A stretch of DNA of 64,000 bases, taken from contig NZ_BLYC01000001.1 in NCBI RefSeq assembly GCF_019721995.1, forward strand, positions 248,001 through 312,000, given 5' to 3'. Positions 58,050 to 64,000 of the stretch are shown piece after piece. The notes under the pieces were generated by a model, which saw nothing but the letters and a program-made list of their open reading frames with translations, was not told where the DNA came from and made no database searches. This DNA comes from Bathymodiolus japonicus methanotrophic gill symbiont (GTDB lineage Bacteria > Pseudomonadota > Gammaproteobacteria > Methylococcales > Methylomonadaceae). A program made the position numbers and the translations under genes. Positions within the stretch are counted from its first letter, which is position 1. Each line of letters starts with the position of its first letter.

Positions 58050-58253
58050 CTGAAGTTTCCCAATTATTGAGTAGCTGAAATACACAATGCTGGTGTATCG
58101 AGGTTTATTTTAGGTGGTTTTGCCATGTTTATAGCAAACCCCTACTTAATTCCCCTCAGGCAATAGCATTTGAGACGAATGAAAAGACTATTTTTTTCAT
58201 ATAGTTGTAGCATAGTTTCAATTTTACCATAAATAATTATTGGGAAACTTCAG
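58050..58253 (+). mobile_element. MITE type 1, copy d, at an ISb/ISc fusion point
   Basis: 204-bp element. Left flank is ISb (gene end missing), right flank is the middle of ISc; no shared duplication, so a deletion or recombination at this MITE has fused the two elements. Confidence 0.88.
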
Positions 58254-58615
58254 ATTTCAAGGAAACTAAAGCTTGGTCTTCCAATACCCGTTCACTTGAA
58301 AATCAAATGCGCCTGACTGCAATGAGCTATAATTTAATGCGCGTGTTTGAAGAGATTTCAAAAACACAACAGCCAGAATTGATTCATCCATCGGATAAAA
58401 AATATAGCGAGGCTCTGGAGATAAGGCAGCAACAGACCCAAAAACGAGATCGTTTTGTGAATCCATTATTTTTCCAGGCAAGAATATCTCGTATCAGCTC
58501 GTATACCATTCGAGCAGTTCAAAACGCAATAATAACAGGAATGTCTTTACAGTGCTTTATGAGCTCTCTTGTGGCGAGGTTAGTTTCACGGCCTCAATTG
58601 ATAGGGGAACACTGA
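58254..58615 (+). pseudogene. IS4-family (ISc) transposase, 3' fragment of copy 3
   Basis: Reads from FKETKAWSSNTRSLENQMRL to the normal end PQLIGEH and stop; joins the 3' part of nrdR within a few bases. Confidence 0.87.
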
Positions 58616-58782
58616 TGGCGGAGATAGAGAAATTCCTGCCTTAGACATAGGCGAGCAGGTAATGAAGGAATTAAGTGCGCTAGATCATGTTGCCTTTGTA
58701 CGTTTTGCTTCGGTATATCGTAGCTTTGAAGATGTCAGCGAATTTTCTGCTATGGTGGCTGATTTACAAAACAAGCAAAATA

Positions 58783-59925
58783 ATGATTGACCCTGCTACC
58801 CAGCAAGATGAGCTATTTATGGCACGGGCTTTATTGCTGGCCAGAAACGGGCTATACACGACTAAACCTAACCCACGCGTGGGATGTGTGTTAGTTAAAA
58901 ATAATACGATTATTGCCGAGGGCTGGCATGAACGTGCAGGGCAGGGACATGCCGAAGTAGAAGCGTTAAAGCGTGTAGAGAATGCGCACGGCGCAACCGC
59001 CTATGTGACTTTAGAACCATGTTTTCATTATGGCAGAACACCGCCGTGTGCAGAGGCATTGATTAGAGCAGGTGTGGTGCGTGTTGTTGTGGCTATGCAA
59101 GACCCAAATCCCCTGGTTGCGGGAAAAGGACTGGCTTTGCTGAAGCAGGCGGGCATAAAGGTACGCAAGGGAGTGCTGGAAGCTGAGGCTAAACAGCTGA
59201 ATAAAGGCTTTATCAAACGTATGCGAAAGGCGCAACCTTATGTCACCAGTAAATTAGCCATGAGTGTGGATGGGCGTACAGCTATGGCAAGTGGAGAAAG
59301 TAAATGGATTACCTCCCCAGAGGCCAGGCGTGATGTACAAAAACTACGTGCGGCTAGTGGTGCAATTCTTACCGGGGTGGAAACGGTTTTAGCGGATGAT
59401 CCGGGCATGAATGTACGCATGGAAAATGTCGATGTTGAGCAGCCGATCCGCGTTATCCTGGATTCCCGGCTAAGAACCCCCTCCACGGCAAAATTATTAG
59501 GTCTTGATGGGCGCACGATTATTTTGACCTGCTCAGTGGAGCAATACAAAATAGACACATTAAAGCAGGCAGGGGCTGAGGTTTATTTTATAGCTGCTGA
59601 TAATCTGGGACGGGTAGATTTAGAGCAAGTCCTGAGTTTTCTGGCTGAGCAGCAGATTAATGACGTGCTAGTTGAAGCCGGTAGTGTATTGAATGGCGCG
59701 ATGGTGCAACAGGGTTTGATAGATGAATGCATAGTCTATATGGCACCGAGTATTATAGGTGCTAGCGGGCGCGGCTTATTTGCCATGCCGGATGTGTCTG
59801 CAATGGCAGATAAAATTCAACTTCAGTTTGTTGATATGCGTAAAATTGGCAGAGATATACGGTTACACTTTAACGTACAAAGACAGAGCGTACAAAAACA
59901 GCAAGCAAGCGATCAGGTGCAATAA
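58783..59925 (+). CDS. ribD: Riboflavin biosynthesis deaminase/reductase RibD
   Basis: Bifunctional pyrimidine deaminase and reductase, steps two and three of riboflavin synthesis. ATG 58783 is chosen because it overlaps the nrdR stop; it gives 380 aa. Deaminase zinc motif HAEVEAL and [14 protein letters not shown], then the reductase domain ([39 protein letters not shown]). Reads into ribE 3 bp later. Confidence 0.95.
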   Translation: MIDPATQQDELFMARALLLARNGLYTTKPNPRVGCVLVKNNTIIAEGWHERAGQGHAEVEALKRVENAHGATAYVTLEPCFHYGRTPPCAEALIRAGVVRVVVAMQDPNPLVAGKGLALLKQAGIKVRKGVLEAEAKQLNKGFIKRMRKAQPYVTSKLAMSVDGRTAMASGESKWITSPEARRDVQKLRAASGAILTGVETVLADDPGMNVRMENVDVEQPIRVILDSRLRTPSTAKLLGLDGRTIILTCSVEQYKIDTLKQAGAEVYFIAADNLGRVDLEQVLSFLAEQQINDVLVEAGSVLNGAMVQQGLIDECIVYMAPSIIGASGRGLFAMPDVSAMADKIQLQFVDMRKIGRDIRLHFNVQRQSVQKQQASDQVQ

Positions 59926-59928
59926 GAT

Positions 59929-60582
59929 ATGTTTACAGGCATTATTTTAGCCATAGGTAAAATAACACGAATTGAACAGCAAGCAGGCGATGTCCGGCTG
60001 GCGATAGATACCGGCAAGCTATCTCTGACGGATACCAAGCTGGGAGATAGCATTGCAGTGAATGGCATTTGTTTAACTGCAGTAGAACTAGGCGAGCATC
60101 GTTTTGTTGCGGATGTTTCCAATGAAACGCTGGCCAGGACTAATTTAAAGCAGGCCAGCATTGGCACGCCAGTTAATCTGGAATTGGCACTAACGCCACA
60201 AACCCGGATGGGAGGGCATATTGTCAGTGGGCATGTAGATGGCCTGGCTACTTTGCTGGAAAAAAAGCCGGATGGCCGTTCGATACGCTTTAAATTTAGA
60301 GTGCCGAATGATCTCGCCAAATATATAGCAGAAAAAGGCTCAATTTGTATCAATGGCATTAGCTTAACCGTAAATACAGTTGATGGTGCGGTGTTTAGTG
60401 TCAATATCGTACCGCATACTTTAAAAGAAACCAGTCTGGGCTTTGCTCAGGTTAATGACAAGGTGAATATAGAAGTTGACCTGTTGGCGCGATATATGGA
60501 GCGCTTAATGAAAGGTGAAGCGGCCGCGAACTGCGCATCAAATATCACTGAAAATTTATTAAAAGAGAGCGGGTTTATTTAA
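59929..60582 (+). CDS. ribE: Riboflavin synthase alpha chain
   Basis: Converts two dimethyl-ribityllumazine molecules to riboflavin. 217 aa with the two lumazine-binding repeats, MFTGIILAIGKI with GDSIAVNGICLTAV, and MGGHIVSGHVDG with GSICINGISLTVN. Four bp before ribBA. No FMN riboswitch was recognised in front of the operon. Confidence 0.95.
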   Translation: MFTGIILAIGKITRIEQQAGDVRLAIDTGKLSLTDTKLGDSIAVNGICLTAVELGEHRFVADVSNETLARTNLKQASIGTPVNLELALTPQTRMGGHIVSGHVDGLATLLEKKPDGRSIRFKFRVPNDLAKYIAEKGSICINGISLTVNTVDGAVFSVNIVPHTLKETSLGFAQVNDKVNIEVDLLARYMERLMKGEAAANCASNITENLLKESGFI

Positions 60583-60586
60583 TTAG

Positions 60587-61693
60587 ATGAATACAACTGA
60601 GGAAATTATTGCAGATATACACCAGGGAAAAATGGTCATTATTATGGATGATGAAGACCGTGAAAATGAAGGCGACCTGGTTATGGCGGCTGAGCACGTC
60701 CGCCCTGAAGATATTAATTTTATGGCACGCTTTGGTCGCGGCCTGATTTGTTTAACTTTAACAGGAGAACGCTGTCAGCAATTACGCTTACCCTTGATGG
60801 TCAATGATAATAATGCGGCTTTCTCGACTAATTTTACTGTATCTATTGAAGCAGCAGATGGTGTAACGACCGGGATTTCGGCAGCCGACCGGGCGAAAAC
60901 AATACAGGATGCTGTAGCTAAAGATGCCCGACCTGATGATATCGTTCAGCCTGGCCATGTTTTTCCAATACGCGCGCGCGATGGCGGCGTGCTAAATCGC
61001 GCTGGACATACAGAGGCTGCTTGTGACCTAGCTCGTCTTGCTGGGGCTGAACCGGCGGGTGTTATTGTCGAGATTTTAAATGACAATGGTTCTATGGCGC
61101 GGCGGCCAGATCTTGAAGTGTTTGCTAAAAAGCATCATCTGAAAATCGGTACGATTGCGGATCTGATTCATTATCGTACTGAAAATGAAAGTACGCTGGA
61201 GCGCATCAGCGAATGCGATTTTCCGACTGACTATGGTGATTTTCGCCTGGTTGCTTTTCAGGATCGTAATGATAATAAAGTGCATCTTGCAGTGGTTATG
61301 GGGGATGTCAGCACTGATGAGCCAGTTTTAGTGCGCGTGCATGCACGTAACTTACTGGACGATATTTTTTCTTCGACGCGTAGTGATTGTCAAATGCCTG
61401 TACGAGAGGCGATGAAGCTTATAGCCGGTGAAGGGCGTGGTGTTCTGGTTATTATCCGTCAGAATGAAAATAATAAGGATCTAGCTGAGTTGGTGCATCA
61501 GTATCAAATGCAGGATAATGGTGTGGTGATACCTGCGGTAGCCGAAAAGACGGATGCTTGGCGTACAACAGGAACAGGTTCGCAAATTCTTGCTGACCTG
61601 GGAGTACATAAAATTAAAGTAATAGGCCCGCATAAAACCTATTTTGGTTTATCGGGATTTAATTTAGAACTGGTTGATAGTGAACCTGATTAA
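60587..61693 (+). CDS. ribBA: 3,4-dihydroxy-2-butanone 4-phosphate synthase with a degenerate GTP cyclohydrolase II domain
   Basis: The N-terminal RibB domain is intact: [19 protein letters not shown] (acidic loop, residues 20-38) and [12 protein letters not shown]. The C-terminal RibA-like domain (from about 205) has lost key residues: the first zinc cysteine position is N255 (HARNLLDD for H-x-x-C-LTGD), the CDC pair is S266-D-C268, and the RQEGRG loop is RQNENN. It is therefore probably a RibB enzyme with a non-catalytic tail, needing a separate ribA elsewhere. 368 aa. Confidence 0.92.
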   Translation: MNTTEEIIADIHQGKMVIIMDDEDRENEGDLVMAAEHVRPEDINFMARFGRGLICLTLTGERCQQLRLPLMVNDNNAAFSTNFTVSIEAADGVTTGISAADRAKTIQDAVAKDARPDDIVQPGHVFPIRARDGGVLNRAGHTEAACDLARLAGAEPAGVIVEILNDNGSMARRPDLEVFAKKHHLKIGTIADLIHYRTENESTLERISECDFPTDYGDFRLVAFQDRNDNKVHLAVVMGDVSTDEPVLVRVHARNLLDDIFSSTRSDCQMPVREAMKLIAGEGRGVLVIIRQNENNKDLAELVHQYQMQDNGVVIPAVAEKTDAWRTTGTGSQILADLGVHKIKVIGPHKTYFGLSGFNLELVDSEPD

Positions 61694-61698
61694 ATTGT

Positions 61699-61762
61699 GT
61701 AGAGCGGACTTTTAGTCCGCTAAAAGTAAGCTGTGGCATCAGCGGACTAATGTCCGTTCTAT
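61699..61762 (+). repeat. Short palindromic repeat, copy 3
   Basis: Facing GTAGAGCGGACTTTTAGTCC and AGCGGACTAATGTCCGTTC units between ribBA and ribH. Confidence 0.78.
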
Positions 61763-61799
61763 AGCTTTGCTTAAAGTTTTAATATTTAGAGAGGACAGT

Positions 61800-62276
61800 A
61801 TGTCAGCAGTAAAAATAGTAGAAGGTAATTTTGTAGCTCAGGGCGGTAAGTATTGTATTATTGCTTCACGCTTCAATAGCTTTATCGTTGAGCAATTAGA
61901 AAATGGTGCAATCGATGCGCTAGTGCGTCATGGCGTTGCAAAAGAGGATATTACTCTGGTAAAATCGCCCGGGGCTTTTGAATTGCCGATGGTGGTTCAG
62001 CGTGTTGCGGCGACTAAAAAGTATGATGCGATAATCGCAGTTGGTGCTGTTATTCGGGGTGCGACACCACATTTTGAATATGTGTCTAATGAATGTGTTA
62101 AAGGAATAGCTCAGGTTTCGATGCAGTATGATATTCCGGTTAGTTTTGGGGTGTTAACGGTTGATAGTATAGAGCAGGCAATTGAGCGCGCTGGAACTAA
62201 AGCAGGGAATAATGGTGCGTCTGCGGCCTTGTCTGCAATAGAAATGGTGAGTTTGTTTAATAATCTGGAAGCTTAA
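61800..62276 (+). CDS. ribH: 6,7-dimethyl-8-ribityllumazine synthase
   Basis: 158 aa from ATG 61800, preceded by GAGAGGA; an upstream in-frame start adds 11 atypical residues. Lumazine synthase motifs: [52 protein letters not shown] and [20 protein letters not shown]. Forms the icosahedral or pentameric enzyme before RibE. Stop overlaps the nusB start. Confidence 0.96.
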   Translation: MSAVKIVEGNFVAQGGKYCIIASRFNSFIVEQLENGAIDALVRHGVAKEDITLVKSPGAFELPMVVQRVAATKKYDAIIAVGAVIRGATPHFEYVSNECVKGIAQVSMQYDIPVSFGVLTVDSIEQAIERAGTKAGNNGASAALSAIEMVSLFNNLEA

Positions 62277-62713
62277 TGAGTTCAGCAAAGACTAAAGCTA
62301 GGCAATGTGCAGTACAAGCCTTGTATCAATGGCAAATGACCGGACAAAACCTGAGTGCTATTGAAGCACAGTTTAAGGAAGACCAGCGCTTAAAAAATGC
62401 GCAAAAAAGTTATTTTGCTGACTTATTTCATGGTGTGCCAAAGCATTTAGACAAAATTGATGCATCGATGACTGATTTTGTCGATCGTGATGTAGAGAAG
62501 ATTGACCCGGTTGAGCGTGCCATATTAAGAATTGGAGTGTATGAACTATTGCATAAGCCTGAGACTCCTTATCGTGTGGTGATTAATGAAGGAGTGGAGT
62601 TAGCTAAATCATTCGGTGCTGATGGTAGTCATCGCTATGTCAATGGTGTGCTGGATAAAGTCGCGCAGGTGCAGCGTAAGCAGGAAATTGAAGCTAAACT
62701 AAAGAAAAATTAA
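62276..62713 (+). CDS. nusB: Transcription antitermination factor NusB
   Basis: 145 aa all-helical RNA-binding factor for rRNA antitermination. Pattern ARQCAVQALYQWQMTGQNL, ERAILRIGVYELLHKPETPY and VVINEGVELAKSFGADGSHR, then YVNGVLDKVA. Coupled to ribH through TAATG. Confidence 0.95.
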   Translation: MSSAKTKARQCAVQALYQWQMTGQNLSAIEAQFKEDQRLKNAQKSYFADLFHGVPKHLDKIDASMTDFVDRDVEKIDPVERAILRIGVYELLHKPETPYRVVINEGVELAKSFGADGSHRYVNGVLDKVAQVQRKQEIEAKLKKN

Positions 62714-62716
62714 GAG

Positions 62717-62777
62717 TTAGAGCGGACTTTAGTCCGCTATTCAGATGTACTATATTGCGGACTAAAGTCCACTCTAC
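62717..62777 (+). repeat. Short palindromic repeat, copy 4
   Basis: Facing AGAGCGGACTTTAGTCCGC and GCGGACTAAAGTCCACTCTAC units after nusB; could end or attenuate transcription before the next gene. Confidence 0.78.
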
Positions 62778-62806
62778 AGTAAGTCAGACATTTAGAACGG
62801 GGTAAA

Positions 62807-64000
62807 ATGAACAATAAGGTTAAGTTTGGTACCAGTGGTATACGCGGCTTAGTCAGCGATATGACTGATAAAGTCTGTTATGCCTATACATTGTCCTTTT
62901 TACAATATCTGCAATCCATAGACGCGATACAGGATGGACACTCTGTTGGCATAGGCGGCGACTTACGCAGTAGCACACCGAGAATAATGAATGCAGTGGC
63001 TTCCGCAGTAGTTGATGCAGGCTATCAGCCGGTTAATTGTGGATTGCTAGCGACGCCGGCCTTGACACTGTATGGAATAAGCCAGGGGATAGCTACTATT
63101 ATGGTGACCGGCAGTCATATTCCAGATGACCGTAACGGTATCAAGTTTAATAAGCCGGAGGGTGAAGTTCTCAAACAGGATGAACATGGTATTTTAGCGC
63201 AAGATCCAGCACTTAACGATGCATTATTTGATGACGAAAATTTACTGAGAAATGATTATTTACTGGCTATTAATAATACAGCTGAGCAACAATATATCAC
63301 GCGCTATTTAGATTTTTTTGCAGAAAATGCCCTGGCGGGTTTAAAAGTCGGGGTTTACCAGCACTCATCAGTTGCGCGGGATGTATTGCTTACGATATTC
63401 TCCAGTCTGGGGGCAGAGGTTGTTCCACTAGGCCGCTCGGATCATTTTATTTCGGTAGATACTGAAGCCATACGCGCAGAAGATATCATGCTCGCAAAGC
63501 AGTGGTCTGAGCAATATGCTTTAGACTGTATTATCTCCACCGATGGTGATGCAGACCGTCCTTTAGTCAGTGATGAGTTGGGGATATGGTTACGCGGCGA
63601 TGTTGCCGGAATTCTGGTTGCGAGGTTCCTACAGATTGATGCGGTGGTAACGCCGGTAAGTAGTAATAGCGCGTTAGAAAAATGCGCCAGCTTTTCCCAG
63701 GTAGTGCGTACAAAAATAGGCTCACCCTATGTGATTTCGGCAATGCAGGCGCTTGGAAATGCGCAGCATGTGGGTGGATATGAAGCTAATGGCGGCTTTT
63801 TGCTAAATACTTCAGTTACTATAGATAACAGACAACTCGCAGCTTTACCGACACGTGATGCTGTTATCGTGCCATTGTGTATTTTACTTGCGGCACAGCA
63901 GGAAAATTGTACAATTTCACAACTCTTACAAACTTTGCCAGAACGTTACACATTCAGCGATAGAATTAAAGATTTTCCTACTGAGCTGAGTCAGTCGGTG
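62807..64000 (+). CDS. Phosphohexomutase (phosphomannomutase/phosphoglucomutase type), 3' end beyond the window
   Basis: Open from ATG 62807 (after GGGGTA) to the window end, 398 codons so far. Alpha-D-phosphohexomutase features: KFGTSGIRGLVSD, active-site serine in TGSHIP (MVTGSHIPDDRNGIKF), metal-binding DGDADRP and sugar-binding GYEANGGF. Interconverts 6- and 1-phosphosugars for nucleotide-sugar synthesis; the exact sugar cannot be decided. Weakly linked to the rib operon by position. Confidence 0.9.
   Translation, partial: MNNKVKFGTSGIRGLVSDMTDKVCYAYTLSFLQYLQSIDAIQDGHSVGIGGDLRSSTPRIMNAVASAVVDAGYQPVNCGLLATPALTLYGISQGIATIMVTGSHIPDDRNGIKFNKPEGEVLKQDEHGILAQDPALNDALFDDENLLRNDYLLAINNTAEQQYITRYLDFFAENALAGLKVGVYQHSSVARDVLLTIFSSLGAEVVPLGRSDHFISVDTEAIRAEDIMLAKQWSEQYALDCIISTDGDADRPLVSDELGIWLRGDVAGILVARFLQIDAVVTPVSSNSALEKCASFSQVVRTKIGSPYVISAMQALGNAQHVGGYEANGGFLLNTSVTIDNRQLAALPTRDAVIVPLCILLAAQQENCTISQLLQTLPERYTFSDRIKDFPTELSQSV

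Larger units (their letters stand above)
55171..58790 (+). pseudogene. nrdR: Ribonucleotide reductase regulator NrdR, split by a 3.2-kb IS cluster
   Basis: NrdR represses nrd genes through an ATP-cone. The N-terminal part (55171 to about 55435) has the zinc ribbon C3, C6, C31, C34 and start of the ATP-cone ([20 protein letters not shown]). The C-terminal part (about 58617-58790) reads [20 protein letters not shown], then [16 protein letters not shown]. Only about 12 codons are lost, but 3.2 kb of ISc, ISb, MITE and repeats separate the halves. Its stop overlaps the ribD start (ATGATTGA), the usual nrdR-ribD coupling. Confidence 0.9.

Noticed and set aside
58687-58782. Upstream start for ribD
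   Set aside because: That stretch encodes the end of nrdR in another frame; the ATG overlapping the nrdR stop fits family N-termini.
59800-59930. FMN riboswitch in the riboflavin operon
   Set aside because: No RFN-like conserved blocks were recognised before ribD, ribE or ribBA.

Overview
The window looks like a gammaproteobacterial chromosome, moderately AT-rich. The gene orders mrcB-lolA-rarA, sufR-B-C-D-S-U, prfB-lysS, ubiE-ubiJ-ubiB, hslVU and nrdR-ribD-ribE-ribBA-ribH-nusB are typical of that class. A RegB/RegA redox two-component pair, many insertion sequences and many decayed genes would fit a Methylococcales-type or related host-associated lineage, but that placement is inference. 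No rRNA, tRNA or CRISPR was seen.

Layout: 1-2.1 kb cell envelope (mrcB 3' part, lolA). 2.1-6.1 kb nested insertion-sequence debris. 6.3-10.1 kb rarA, accA, tilS. 10.2-12.9 kb a scrap heap of repeats, an IS3 piece, an IS4 piece and a dead hicB. 13-14.3 kb a DUF2062 gene and a gutted comEC. 14.4-21.6 kb the SUF iron-sulfur operon with rsmJ and a Rieske ferredoxin. 21.7-24.4 kb prfB (programmed frameshift) and lysS. 24.4-26 kb repeats. 26-32 kb a lipoprotein, two overlapping GTPase genes, trpS, a PilZ gene and a DUF1249 gene. 32-36 kb a dead acylphosphatase gene, rlmKL, an FKBP isomerase and an SLT-type lipoprotein. 36.1-37.5 kb a wrecked IS30 element. 37.5-47 kb a tandem PilZ protein, a TrpD2-like protein, regAB, ubiB/J/E, DUF971 and hslUV. 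47.1-50.9 kb nested IS elements. 51-54.3 kb a CcsA-like protein, dtd, a ZIP transporter and a dead nuclease. 54.3-58.6 kb an IS/repeat cluster that splits nrdR. 58.8-62.7 kb riboflavin genes and nusB. 62.8 kb to the end: a phosphohexomutase that runs off the window.

The most striking feature is a family of about 20 interspersed, GC-rich, hairpin-rich repeats of three fixed lengths (280, 260 and 295 bp) plus one 48-bp solo hairpin. All full copies start with CGCTG. The 280 and 295 types share a head hairpin; the 280 and 260 types share a tail ending GCGCGCCTG. Where the empty site can be rebuilt from a second copy or from the protein family, insertion is exact with no target-site duplication. 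They interrupt transposases of four IS families, hicB, acyP, comEC and one another. The 280/260 types mostly sit exactly between codons. They carry no convincing protein and look like non-autonomous, RNA-like mobile elements; I do not recognise them as a named family. Three further short inverted-repeat elements (about 204, 154 and 322 bp) do make target duplications and behave like ordinary MITEs.

The pathways held intact here (SUF cluster assembly, ubiquinone, riboflavin, translation factors, redox signalling) are housekeeping. The broken genes (comEC, nrdR, acyP, hicB, nuclease) are largely dispensable or regulatory, the pattern expected of a lineage under relaxed selection with active repeat expansion.
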